29,656 nucleotides of DNA from Chara braunii (taxonomy: Eukaryota > Streptophyta > Charophyceae > Charales > Characeae): contig BFEA01000320.1 of assembly GCA_003427395.1 (NCBI GenBank), forward strand, positions 1,112,009 to 1,141,664, given 5' to 3'. The notes beneath the pieces are model-generated. The model saw only the letters and a program-made list of their open reading frames with translations. It searched no databases and was not told the DNA's origin. Below, one piece after another: positions 9,358-19,728 of this stretch (the stretch's first letter is position 1; each line of letters begins with the position of its first letter). The translations under genes were made by a program, and so were the position numbers.

Positions 9358-10870
9358 AGAGAAAAAAAATAAAAGTAATAGTTTTAGCGATGGAGCTCAA
9401 AATTGGGCCCGATGTAATGCGACAACTCAACGTAAAATATGCAATAGGCTTGAGCCACATGTCAACACTTGGGTCTAAGGGTCGTAATAGGGGCCAAAGG
9501 CCATGCCCAAGTCATAGAAAATTGTCTGATACAAGGCCTGCTGCTGTGGGTACTCGAAGCACGGCCTAAACATGGGTCCCAGAGACCCTGCGTGCGACAG
9601 TTGACCGTGGAAAGTCAAAGGTCAACAGCAACTCAAAAATTTAGGCTCAGGAGTCAAAGTCTACACGGTCCCAGCCCATACCACAAACCTGACACACACA
9701 TTTGGTTGTTTGCAAGTGTCTGTCAAGGATTCAATCCAAGTTGGAATCTGCAACTGTATGGAGTCCAGGCCGTTGACTACGGGTCAATCTGGGATGCCGA
9801 ACCCACGAGTCCAGAGGCTGGACAAGCCGAGTCAACACTATATGTTGACCCAACCTTGTTGACCGTCATGCACTCTTGCACTTGCTGCTCGACACTAGCT
9901 GAGTGCTAGCCCTACGCTGGCATAACGCTGGCTCCGCGTTGGCTTGACATTGGACGACGATGCAAGACTGCTCTGCGTTTACTTGATGATGGCGCCATCT
10001 CTATCTTTGGCACCAACTGGAACAGAGACTATGCTGATGTGGCGCTGGCCACACTGTCTGCTACCAATACTATGCTGATGTGGCATTGGCCATATTGTCT
10101 ACAACATTGATTGGGGATTGGCGAGAAAGAGGATCAAGGTTGTGAGATTGGTTGATCGAAAGGGAGCTTACCTGTTGATGACGTGTCGACATTGCGCGTT
10201 GTTGATCGTCTTTGATCGTCTTCACGAGGTATCTGCGTTGACAAACGCTGCAATGAGATCTGCTCTTTGTCAGATTGCGTCAGAGGAGACTGTTTGCTGA
10301 TGTGGCGAGGGGAGATGCCAGAAGAAGAAGAGGGAAACTAAGGGAGTTCTATCTGCTAAGCTGATGGATACTTTCTCTTCCACCCTCTCAGTCTCATCTC
10401 CCTCCCTCCATCTTCTTCTCTGGTGACCATACATTGGGCAGCAATTTGGGCTACTTGATGATGTATACAATTATTTGGAGACATTGAGACTGCGCTGAGA
10501 CATTCTGTATTTTGACATTGATGAGTTTCTCTCCTGACTGGGTTCACTACAAGCATAGTAAACAAAGTTGCCTTGCTGGACTACTATGAAATCATTTGAT
10601 TCTGCAAGTTGATCGGTGGAGGGTTAATTGCGGTCTTTGAGTGTTTCTGTCAAGTTCCTCTGGGTGTATTAACTCCATTGACTATCGCATGCGTTACGAA
10701 GAGAGATCATCTCAGGTCGGGGGCTCCATCTAGTGACCAGAAGGTGGATCATTGTCAGTCAGAACGGGGGAGGAATCAGGGCTAGGTGGATGAAAAGTGG
10801 GTGGGTAGGATGCAGGAAGCGAAAAGTTGATCAGCCGTACTTGCGCTCAGGGTGGCTGCTAAATCGTGCA
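9358..10870. other. 3' flank of the gypsy element, candidate 3' LTR
   Basis: A short A-rich tract (GAGAAAAAAAATAAAAG, about 9360) follows the pol stop where a polypurine tract would sit. The next 1.5 kb has no convincing gene; a 146-codon frame at 9469-9909 has no recognisable domain. It contains dense TTGAC cores up to 9948 and TGATGTGGC motifs at 10036, 10078 and 10299 that echo those before gag. I could not define LTR ends (TG...CA) or a duplicated target site, so the LTR call is inference from position. Confidence 0.35.
9461..9948. promoter_or_regulatory. Cluster of TTGAC/GTCAA cores (W-box-like)
   Basis: Twelve TTGAC or GTCAA pentamers fall within 488 bp, at 9461, 9601, 9614, 9621, 9653, 9722, 9773, 9783, 9831, 9845, 9859 and 9944; about one would be expected by chance. 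Several extend to TTGACC or GGTCAA. TTGAC is the core of the plant WRKY-binding W-box. Position just 3' of pol suggests a promoter-enhancer in a 3' LTR; binding itself is untested. Confidence 0.45.
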
Positions 10871-11105
10871 AGTGTTGCACAGGTGACGACACCTCATGTC
10901 TAGTGCACACAGAGGCTTGCAGCACTCAGAAAATCATCGTCACACTGTGGGCATCAGACTCGATATGTGTTGTTCCTGGTCAGTGTGTATTGAACGCAAC
11001 GACGTCGCTCCGTTTGGTTACGAGCATGACATCGGAGCAGATCTCTGACCCCTGCCGAGGGCATGGTGACCATATTGCCCAAGGACAAACGAGGCCGTTG
11101 TCTAG
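10871..11105. other. Unassigned sequence
   Basis: I see no gene, RNA or repeat here. A frame at 10852-11292 crosses it but has no family resemblance and ends in a low-complexity Arg-rich stretch. Confidence 0.3.
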
Positions 11106-11585
11106 AGGCGGCGATGGAGACAGCGAACGTCTCGCCAAAGAGGCATCTGTGGCGGACGATCTGACCATGACTGTGTTGATGTCAATAAGGAAAGGGATGG
11201 GGAGGAGGAGGAGGAGGAGGAGAGAGGAGAGGACGCACATGAGGAAGCAGAGGAACTACTTGACAAAGGGGATGAAGCAATGGAAGATGTAGGTGGGGGA
11301 GCTAGTGGTGATGATGGTGGTGGTCGTCGTTGTGGTGGTGGTGGTGGTGCCGATGGGGGAGGAGGTACACTTTCAGCAGCAGTTGCGACATTGGTACGAC
11401 GCAAGCCATCATCCCCTGTGGCCACTTCGACATCATTTCCACTCTCTGTTGTTGATGGCCTGAGTTGCCATATCTACATTAGGGTCTGCCCTTTCGGTAT
11501 GAATGATAGGAGATGGCGGGCCTACTGCGTTTGGTTGTACGAAGGCCTGATATTGCCCGTGTTCGGAGTTGGTGTTCGGGAGTAG
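11106..11585 (+). other. Acidic then Gly-rich ORF, not recognised
   Basis: One frame is open for 160 codons, from after a TAG at 11103 to the TAG at 11583. It reads a short basic part, a Glu-rich acidic block (seven Glu in a row near 11202) and a Gly-rich block near 11290-11365, then ordinary-looking sequence. The first in-frame ATG is at 11280. Acidic/Gly linkers occur in nuclear proteins, but (GAG)n and (GGT)n microsatellites generate such ORFs by chance on either strand; the minus strand is also open here as Pro/Ser-rich. No function is assigned. Confidence 0.15.
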
Positions 11586-13740
11586 ATGGGAGCCCATTGT
11601 GTGTGGTTGTGTGGAGGGTTGGTGCTGCTTGTTCGCCGAATGAGCATTTGGCAGTGGCCCGTGGGTGAGAAATTGCCCAGCGCACCATGCAGCGAAACCA
11701 ATTTGGGAGCCATGTGACTTGAGTTAGTAGCCGACGCTGCCGGCCACTCACATATGCAGTCCAACCTCTGGCCAGCACACGAGGAGGAGGGCCCCTAGCA
11801 AGCATACGTCGAGTCAAAGGGGTCATTGCTGCTTTGAAGTTTGTGGTGTTGTTACAAATATGTTCAAACCTTGTCAGTTGTCCCGTGAGCACACCCACCG
11901 GCTGATGAGTTGGGGCATTGGGGGAAGCATTGGGATAACATATGACAAGGAATGTCCAAGCCTCAATTTTATCGAACATACCAATGCGAAGTGAGCCGAC
12001 TGGCTGAACCAACATTCTTGCCTCGAGGAAGAGACATGACCCGTCTTGCTCCGTCGTGCCTTTCCTCCCAAGACCATACCAAGCCGGAGGGGGCTGAGAT
12101 GTCTTCCACGATAGAATGCCATCACTGAGTCAATATGTGAATGCATATGCTTGCATTGCATGCAGATCTCGCTGACAAAGGTCGTCGATGAACTGTGCTT
12201 CGTCCTAATAGAGTGTGAGATTGGCAATTCCTAGTCTGACGTTAGTGCCCATCGAGATATTGACCACTTGATGGTGCAAAGCGTCATCCGTTGTGCAAAG
12301 GTAAGTATTAGAGACCACAAACCGCAAATGTTGTGCCAATCCTGGTCTGACGTAGTGCCCATCGAGATATCGACCACCTAATGGTGCAAAGTGCCATCCG
12401 TTGTGTAAAGGTAAGTATTAGAGACCACAAACCGCAAATGATGTTCTATTTTTGACACTGAAAGGGTATCCGAGCCAAGTGAAATGACCCACTCCTCGCA
12501 GTGAGGACCTCCGACCGTCACGTACATCTGCACTGGCCTTCTACCCTATGGAATAAGTGCCAGAGCACAATCATGTCCTTCCTGAACAACTTTTAGGACA
12601 TTGTTAAGAATCCTATCGTGTGGCAGGTTTGTGAATTCCTGTAAAATCCATTGTGTATTGCGTAGAGCCTCAAAGGGAATGCACTTTCTGCTTGAGATCC
12701 AAAATTACTTCCTCATAACTTTGCATGATCCAGCAAAGTCATACACCACTTTCTTGATAAAGCTCATTATCCTTACTGCGGAGAGACTTGATCGCGCCTT
12801 GGAGAGCATAGATAAGTGAGCGGGAGGCCATTGTTGTACTTGCAAGAGGCTTATGAGGGCCCCTATTACGCAGATCCAAGACTCAAGGTCGACGACTTGT
12901 TGAGCGAGGTGCAAATTGGGAGAGGTTGCGTTGAGTGACTCCAAGGATGGGATGTAGGGCGGGTGCAGATTTGTGTGCTTTGAGTGAGAAGTAGAAATAA
13001 GGAAGGGTGTCAATATGCCAGTAGCCCCAGCGCTGGTTGAGAAGTGCATGGCGTTCGATAATGCTGGTGACATACTCTGATGCATGATTGAATTAGGACT
13101 TTCAAGATGTTGTGATAACTTGTATGTGTACCAGCGTTTGCATCAGCTTGCCATGTTGTGCGACGTTTTATCGACTAGAACTATGGCAAATTGTTGATGC
13201 AGCTGTTGTAGAGATGTGTTGGCAGCTTGTGAGGCAGCCTGAGTAGGTGCCTGGCACGTTGACCTAGAGAAATTCTATTGGCATCTTGAAAGAATTGTGC
13301 ACACCACCTACACAGCTGAGAGAGACTGTCAGCAATTTCAGACCCGTTGCTGCGTGCTGATCTCATGGTTGCTATAAACTTGGCAATATACTCATCTAGA
13401 CCAAGTTTCAATGATGTCGGCACTCAGGCAGTACTTGGAGCCTTGAAAGAAGAGAGACCGCAAATGTGCGTCTTGTGTAATAGTATGGTCCATTCTGGCC
13501 ACATGACTGTCAACAATGTCAATACATGGAAATGCTTATCGACAGGGGTAATTGCTAGGGTCTGGAGGAGGCATCTTGCTTGTTACGTTGAGTGCCACTT
13601 CTATAAATTTACAGAACTGCACACGAATGGGCTTAGCAAGAGTTTGTCATTGTGGATGTAATTCAACAGCCTCTTGCAGATGAAGTACACGTCGTGGTTG
13701 TGTGGTGCGAGCAACCTGATGCATGTGCACAACCTTAAGC
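11586..13740. other. Unassigned region with ORF fragments on both strands
   Basis: Several open stretches of 70-180 codons exist (largest on the minus strand, 12015-11479), but none shows a domain I recognise and the frames are interrupted every few hundred bases. I looked for transposase or RT motifs and found none. The only clear structure is the tandem duplication at 12223-12440. Confidence 0.4.
12223..12440. repeat. 110-bp tandem duplication
   Basis: Two adjacent units of 110 bp are nearly identical (for example ATCGAGATAT at 12251 and 12361, GTAAGTATTA at 12301 and 12411). They differ at a handful of bases. Each unit carries AAAGGTAAGTATT, which fits a 5' splice-donor consensus; whether it is used is unknown. 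Confidence 0.9.
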
Positions 13741-13841
13741 CACCACGGTCCACTAGTACCTCACCCAACTACTCGCCGTTAATGCGCCGCGTCGGGCGGG
13801 GTACCCACCAACAAACGATCGGCAATCCCCAAAAAACGGGC

Positions 13842-13860
13842 AAAAAAAAAAAAAAAAAAA
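13842..13860. repeat. Poly-A tract
   Basis: About nineteen consecutive A bases sit just before the GA/CT hairpin block. A shorter A9 run follows at about 13885. They might be a retroposon tail or simple slippage products; no target-site duplication was found. Confidence 0.8.
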
Positions 13861-13935
13861 ATCTCGACGAAAATGAGTAACGAGTGAAAAAAAAACGGCG
13901 CGGCAAGGGGGGAGGGGGGCAAGAACGAAAGAGAG

Positions 13936-14279
13936 AATGAGAGAGAGAGAGAGAGGGCGTCAGACACTCTCTAACGCCCTCTCTGACACCAAGTCTGACG
14001 CCCTCTCTCTCTCTCTCTCTCAACGTCCAAATGAGAATGAATCTTCCACGATAATGTGGAATATTCATTCTCATTTGGACGTTGAGAGAGAGAGAGAGAG
14101 AGGGCGTCGCAACCTATGATACGAAAAAAAAACGGACATTTTTTTGGGCGCATCTGCCCATGTTCTCGCGGGAAGTTCATTCTCACTTTGCACATTTCGA
14201 GAATTGTGTGTGGGGGGGACCGCACAGTGTCCAACGCCGTGTCTGGCGCACCAAACTCAACGTCAGACTCTCTGACGAC

Positions 14280-14307
<28 letters not shown>
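13936..14307. repeat. Nest of (GA)n and (CT)n blocks with GGCGTCAGA-type ends
   Basis: Alternating (GA)n and (CT)n runs at about 13939-13956, 14003-14020, 14085-14101 and 14281-14307 are each joined to GGGCGTC or GACG[C/A]CC. Several pairs are inverted with respect to each other, so multiple alternative stem-loops can form. One example is the short hairpin CGTCAGACTCTCTGACG at about 14259. The pattern suggests repeated insertion or rearrangement of one foldback family. Confidence 0.8.
13997..14108. repeat. 53-bp inverted repeat (foldback), 6-nt loop
   Basis: Positions 13997-14040 and 14065-14108 are perfect 44-bp reverse complements, from GACGCCC(TC)n to ATGAGAATGA. The pairing continues inward to 14049/14056 with one mismatch (14043/14062), giving 52 of 53 paired bases around the loop GATAAT. 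Pairing stops at once outside 13997/14108. This could be a compact foldback transposon, a cruciform-prone site or a source of small RNA. Confidence 0.93.
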
Positions 14308-14309
<2 letters not shown>

Positions 14310-14310
<1 letters not shown>

Positions 14311-15640
14311 CCTCCCACAAGAATGACCTCCAAAGTCACCACACAAAGCGGCACTAGTCCGATATAGCAAGGGAGGGAGCGAAGACCTCTTCTTCATTTG
14401 TCGACGGCAATGGAGGTATGCTTTCGGAGCAACCACCCGGCTGAAGAAGTGTTGGGTGGAGGAAGGAGGCGGAGCTTGGCCCCCACCTCGACTACGGTGG
14501 AGGTAAGGCCTAGATACGGCGGAGGCCTAAGGAGGAGGAAGGAGGAAGGAGGAAGAGGAGGAGAGTGAAGAAGGGAGCCTACCTGGGCTATGGTGGCCTG
14601 CATCTTCATCTTCTTGGTTGGCACTACACTTGGAAGGCCCCTAGTGGGGTGATACTTGGAAAAAGGAAGACTCCAAGGATGGAATGTAGCATGGAGGCCA
14701 TAGTGGGAGAGGCATAGTTGTGACGTACCAGCTTTTGTACCCGAACGAACTTTTGAAGCCCTAAGTTCTGTTATCTGTGCTTTTTTATCTTTAACGGGCT
14801 TTAGGGGCACTCTTCCTTTTTGTTGGTGGTATGCATGGAATCAATGGTCGACGAGGCCCTCCTACTTTTCAAGACTTGTTCTTTTTTTTCTGAGGACTTT
14901 TTTGCAATTTTTCTTCGGCAATCCAGGAATTTATGTAGGACTTACGAGCGCCTAAGTGCGCTAGGAATTTTGAACGACAATTGAGGTTCCCGGGATTTAT
15001 GGTCGCGCGTCCCGTTGGCGTGTCCTTTCTTGAAATGAATGCTCCCAAATTCGCCCTTGACAACTCTACAAATTTTCTGTAGGATCTGAATAGGCGTAGG
15101 ATTTCCCCGCATCTGATCTTGCGTGCGGAAATCGTTCTTGAATTTCTCAATCTTGAATTAGTATTAGAGCTAGTACCAACCCCTAAGCCTACCAGACTTC
15201 TAAAAAGCTACCTGGCCTCTCCTAAGGTACTACCTTTTCGTGCTCTCGGCTACTGTACCCGCTGCTTTATGATTTTGGCCTCTGTGGGCCTCCTCTAACC
15301 CACTCTACCTGCGGCATCACGCGCACACACACATGCCCACATATTAGTACCAGGCCCGCGGGCCATGCGGGTCACCCACACAACACAAATCCATAGTGAT
15401 AGGCCCTTTGTGATTGACACTTCCCCAGGTCCGTCCTATGCTGTGAGCTCATGCCTACACCGCATGCTTACACTAGCGGCCAATTCAGAATGGCAATCCA
15501 TATCTTGTACCCTCTCCCGAGCCACACTTGCCTAGCGCTCTCACTTATTGCAATGGCTGCTGACAAATGTATCAAATGTCGAGCTTACACACAAATTCGC
15601 CAATTGGAGTGCCATGATCTGTGGTTTGAAATATTCACAC
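14310..15640. other. Unassigned sequence
   Basis: No recognisable gene. A GGAGGA-rich tract lies near 14520-14575 next to two similar GGAGG(T)AAGGCCTA motifs. A short CA-rich tract lies near 15322. Minus-strand frames at 14394-14810 and 14869-15150 are open but low in complexity or without resemblance to a family. Confidence 0.4.
15633..15640. repeat. Left 8-bp target-site duplication (ATTCACAC)
   Basis: ATTCACAC directly precedes the left terminal inverted repeat and is repeated at 16008-16015 directly after the right one. Eight bases is the target-site length of the hAT superfamily. Confidence 0.85.
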
Positions 15641-16007
15641 CTGGGTAGCACCCCGTACGTGTACGCAGGGCATACGCGTATGTATTCCGGCATACGTGCA
15701 TTAACCTAAAATTGTGCGTACGCATACGTATTCCTCCTAATGCGCATAAATAATTTTGTTTTCATTTTTTCTATTTTTTCCTTGTTTTTTTTTTTTTAAT
15801 TTATTTGTTTTTTGTGTTTTGTATTCTTAACTCGAGAGTTTGGTACATAATTTTGAGATGAGTCTTAGGTAAAAGTTGTTTGAAATATCATTTTGCATAA
15901 CATACTTTATTTTTCAGATTTTTTTTTTTTTTTTTTTTTTAAACGTATTCCCACGTACGGGAATACGTGTACGCGCAACCCGCATACGGGTACGCCGTGC
16001 TACCCAG
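15641..16007. mobile_element. Non-autonomous hAT-type element (MITE), 367 bp
   Basis: The element starts CTGGGTAGCAC (15641-15651) and ends GTGCTACCCAG (15997-16007), a perfect 11-bp terminal inverted repeat, flanked by the perfect 8-bp duplication ATTCACAC. The inverted similarity continues imperfectly inward for about 30 bp. Both ends are crowded with CGTACG, CATACG and GTACGC motifs (about 15650-15735 and 15944-15995), like the subterminal repeats bound by hAT transposases. The middle is AT-rich with long T runs and no coding capacity, so it would need a transposase supplied in trans. Because the base after the left duplication also matches, a 9-bp duplication with a 10-bp repeat (Mutator-like) is the alternative; the 8 + 11 solution is cleaner. 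Confidence 0.88.
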
Positions 16008-16015
16008 ATTCACAC
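16008..16015. repeat. Right 8-bp target-site duplication (ATTCACAC)
   Basis: An exact copy of 15633-15640 directly after the right terminal inverted repeat. Confidence 0.85.
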
Positions 16016-16208
16016 CAACCGTATTCCAGCCCTACACACCATTCTTATTCTTAAATTTCATTAAACCACCAGTACCTCGCCCAACTATCAAGTCCGAGGC
16101 TCGGACTACTGGTAACCCGATCATTCCCAAGCCTCAGACTTCATTGTCGAGCCTCGTAGTTTTGGTGCCTTTTTGTTTTTGTGTCGGCGCCATGTGTGCA
16201 ACTCCGCC

Positions 16209-16230
16209 NCCCCCCCCCCCCCCCCCCCCG
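16209..16230. other. N and poly-C run: probable gap or low-quality join
   Basis: A single N is followed by about 19 C, immediately before copy 2 of the long repeat. Copy 1 starts at window position 1 with the base that follows this run, which suggests that contigs begin or break here. Confidence 0.8.
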
Positions 16231-19200
16231 CCGCTTCCTGCTATCCCCATGCCATCTTCGCCTCTCCCTTCTTCGCGCCTTCTTTCCTCCATCTGTAACG
16301 GTTTCCCATTCCCGCTCCTTTTCGATTGAATCTTGGTCCCGCTCTACACTACTTTTCGCTCTCTCCTTCTTCCCGCCCTCATCCCCGTACAGGAACTCCC
16401 TATTGACCCCCCCCAGGATACTCGAGCCATCAAGCGACATCGTGTAAGGAGGATACGCCCCTCACGCTGTAATATGATTGGCTGCGAAGGAACTCGCGGG
16501 GATCGATATGGCTTTCCCCGGACAATTTACCCGAACTCCCTCTTCGCCCCTTCCTACCTCCCACCCATTCCCTCCCATCGTCTATCTCCCTCTTCGCAAC
16601 TCTAAAATCCGCAAGCACATCTCTCTCTCAACCCATCTGCCAACTTCCGAGAAGTCGTGGCTAGATAATGTGTATGTACGACGAGTTGAAAAGTCCTGAC
16701 GAGCTGACTGTAGTTTTGCAAGGTTGTGCGTCGGGTGGTCGCGACGGACTGCGGGATCTGGGCAAGTCGATGTAGAAGCTGAGTTGGCGGGGTGACGATT
16801 GTTGTGGTGTGGAGGCTGGTATGTGGCGGCCGAGATCGCCAGTACTGGGGTAAGGAAGGTATATGTGTACACGTGGTTGTATGGCCTGGGGCCATAGCCA
16901 AAGAGCAGAAGGCTTGTCACCTTTTATCTTCGGTTCCTCCTCTTCTTATATTGGAAGCTAAGCTCACGGCGGATTGTCGGTTTTGGTTCTCAGATCTACC
17001 TGTGCGCTCATAACTCCTTTGTCTCAGTCTCCTTCTTCGGTCAAGCTACGACTTCGTCTACCTCCTTCGACCTCATCTTCCTTCTCTCTCTTTCTCTCCC
17101 TTTATATTTTCTTCGTGAATGTTTGCTAACTCCCTCGTCCCTATCAGCTCCCGAGGTCCTGTCCTTCTCGCCTCATTGGATACAATCGGATCTCGCGAGG
17201 ATGAGTATCGTTGAATCTAAAAGAAAACAGCGGGAACATGCGATCTTATTTTGTCCCTCTCTTTGCTCCTCGGTATTCGATGGTTAATGCATAAGTGATC
17301 TCTCACGCGCATGTATCGATTGAGTTGTTACCTCCACAACGGGAACAAAGCAGAAATCTGACGTGATTACTTCGATGCATGCTTAACTATTCGCACGAAT
17401 GAAGAATGGTTGTTCTCTCGACTGATTGGATAGCATTGACTTACGCTTTGGATAGGTTTGTGCGATGGGTGGCAGATAATGCATAATGCATACCGTGGTG
17501 TCTATTTGTTATTTTAATCAAATAACTGATTGATTAGATATACGCGATCAGCCTCGCTTATGCCATGTGAACCAATTGTCCCGATTCGAGTGGGCATCGA
17601 CTTCTCATATCCCCACCACGCCCATTTCCGTACAATGAGGAAAGGACACGTGTATGTGAGTGGGGCGTACGAGAAGTCGTCGCCAAGATTGGCGTGCGCC
17701 ACTATTTTCCTCCCGAAACAAGGTGCTCGGGACTCGTAGGTGCTGGTTTTGTCATTATCGATACTCATTTCCCCCCATACTCATTACTATTGCCTTTTAA
17801 CGAGTTGATTGTCATCCCGTGGACGGCGGAGGCGCCTCATCGGCCTAACACTGTGCAGCGATTGTCGCCGCACCGAGCATTATCAGGAAAAAGGGTTCCA
17901 CTACCAAACACGTGGTGAGGACGAACACAAGGAAAGAGCGACCAGGCATAGGCCATCCATGTCGGATTCCGAACTCTATAGCGAACGGCGCCAAGACTTA
18001 ATTCGAAAACGAGATCCCACGTGTGTAGCTCCGCCTTTCCGTTCGAAAAGACGTCGAATAGCCCATATGGAAGTACAAAGTACTCCTTGGATTAAACGAA
18101 CGTTTGAAAGCTGAGTGCGCTATTTCTTTCCCACTTGGCTATGACCATTTCTCACTACAACTGGAACCACATGGGGGATTTCAGTTCCGTTTGTGTCCCC
18201 ACACTCAATTTCCCGAAAAATCCTTGGCACACCCCATTTTGCTGTTCTTTCAGGGCCTGTTCCGCATATGTTATCACTCCGACAAGAAAGCAGCATAGGG
18301 CGTGAGGTTGAACGTCACATAGTAGCCTTGCATTGTCCTTTGAATATTGGAGTCTAGCTCCAATGATCTGCCATAGCCACCGGCTTGACCAAATGGTAGA
18401 AGGAGGTGTAGGACGGCTATGATAGACTTCTTGAGTGGCTGCCAGTAAGGGAAGGATTCCGACATTGATTCTGGTTCATTCATTCATTGTTATTGTTATT
18501 ATTATTAGTGGTAAGGAGAGATGGTGGCGAGATGAGGAAGGAGTGACATGGGTTCCAACTTGTGTCCATCGTTTTCTTCTTCTTCTTCTTCCGTTCTCAT
18601 TCCTTCTTCTTCCTTTGTCTACATCTTGTCCAATCTCTTTCATTTCAGTTGCAATTGAATGGCAATGTCTTCCTTTGAGTTTTGCATTGTGAGATACCCA
18701 GGATCGTATCACAAACGAAACGCAAAGATTTAGCAAAGACAGTGCCCCCAACTCTTCGGTATTCCTGCACCCAAAAAAAAGCAAAAAGCTAAAAAAAATG
18801 CAAGAAGCCACAACATCTGAAGTCAAAGCCACCTCTCCCTTTGAACGAGAAGGATGACCAAAGACCTGGAAGCCATAGCCAACATCAAGCTTCATATTCA
18901 AAACTGACTTCATGCAACGTATCTCCCTTGGACGGGGGAGGATAATCATCACCTGGAAGGCTTTCCATCCACCAGCCCATTCCAGCAGGCTCTCCGACTA
19001 TCAAGCACAGTGAGACAGTAGGTCTGGCACAACCGTTTGAAACGTTAAGCCGCCAGTACAAGGCCCCAGCCTTGCAAGATTTCTTCACGGCCTAGAACTT
19101 CGGAGTCTCGGGGCTACCGGACCACAATGGCTGGCAGCGCCAGCCAAAAAAGAAAACAAGTGCGCCGCTGGCAGTTCGACAAAGCTTGGCACACAATGTG

Positions 19201-19656
19201 GTGCCGCAGGCCCGAATGTACAGGTGGTTTATGGTGCAGGCCACAGAGCCTCCCAGATAAGGTTCCACACGGTCACTTGTAGTCTTGAGGCTCTTTCCTA
19301 TTCGACTGAGTCATCACTGTAAACTATGGCTAGGTCGCTTGTAGTCTCCAAGGCTCCTTCCTCTTTTACTGAGTCATCACTGTAATCTATGGTGAGCCTG
19401 CTGATTGACCAATGAATATGGAAGATTGTTTCATTGAAGGAACTTCCAACTCTAAGGCATTTCCAGCACATAGACCAGAGGCTTGAGTTGCCGAGGGGAA
19501 GGCCTAGCCAATGTCGAACGTGTGGTGGGCATAGCCCAGCCTCAAACCTCGCCAGCAGAGTCATTGTCCTCCTGCAGATGCACATAACCGTGCCATTTCC
19601 AGCATACAGACCAGAGGCTTGAGTTGCCAAGGGGTAGGCCTAGCCAACGTCCAACG
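16231..19656. repeat. Long direct repeat, copy 2 (probable true locus)
   Basis: The same 3,426 bp as 1-3426. Here the right edge runs without adapter into 19657 onward and completes the second unit of the 136-bp tandem repeat, so this copy is more likely to reflect the genome. The left edge follows the N/poly-C run. Contents are as described for copy 1, including the unrecognised ORFs at 17809-18114 (+) and 18476-19088 (-). Confidence 0.95.
19276..19400. repeat. Tandem repeat, about 62-bp unit, two units
   Basis: CTTGTAGTCT at 19276 and 19338, and TGAGTCATCACTGTA at 19307 and 19370, define two diverged units 62-63 bp apart. Confidence 0.75.
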
Positions 19657-19728
19657 TGTGGCATGTGTACCCCAGCCTCAATCCCCGCCAGCAGAGTCAT
19701 TGTCCTCCTGCAGATGCACATAACCACG
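19457..19728. repeat. 136-bp tandem duplication
   Basis: Two units offset by 136 bp share AGACCAGAGGCTTGAG (19472 and 19608) and TCATTGTCCTCCTGCAG (19561 and 19697), at roughly 90% identity. In copy 1 the adapter cuts this repeat inside its second unit (3227-3362 complete, 3363-3426 partial). Confidence 0.92.

Noticed and set aside
9469-9909. 146-codon ORF 3' of the gypsy element
   Set aside because: No domain or family resemblance, and it lies over a likely LTR-type regulatory region.
11106-11425. Functional acidic/Gly-rich nuclear protein
   Set aside because: Trinucleotide microsatellites explain the composition, and the opposite strand is equally open.
11479-13423. Minus-strand transposase (hAT-like) in the unassigned region
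   Set aside because: I translated the frames and found no catalytic or dimerisation motif that I could defend; frames break often.
14394-14810. 138-codon minus-strand gene
   Set aside because: Low-complexity Pro/Ser/Leu composition from a GGA-rich tract, with no family resemblance.
16181-16447. Pro-rich ORFs crossing 16209-16230
   Set aside because: They run through an N and a poly-C join that is probably a gap.
1-19656. A giant LTR retrotransposon whose LTRs are the two 3.4-kb copies
   Set aside because: The copies do not start TG and end CA, no target-site duplication was found, there is no polypurine tract or primer site next to them, and an adapter marks the edge of one copy.
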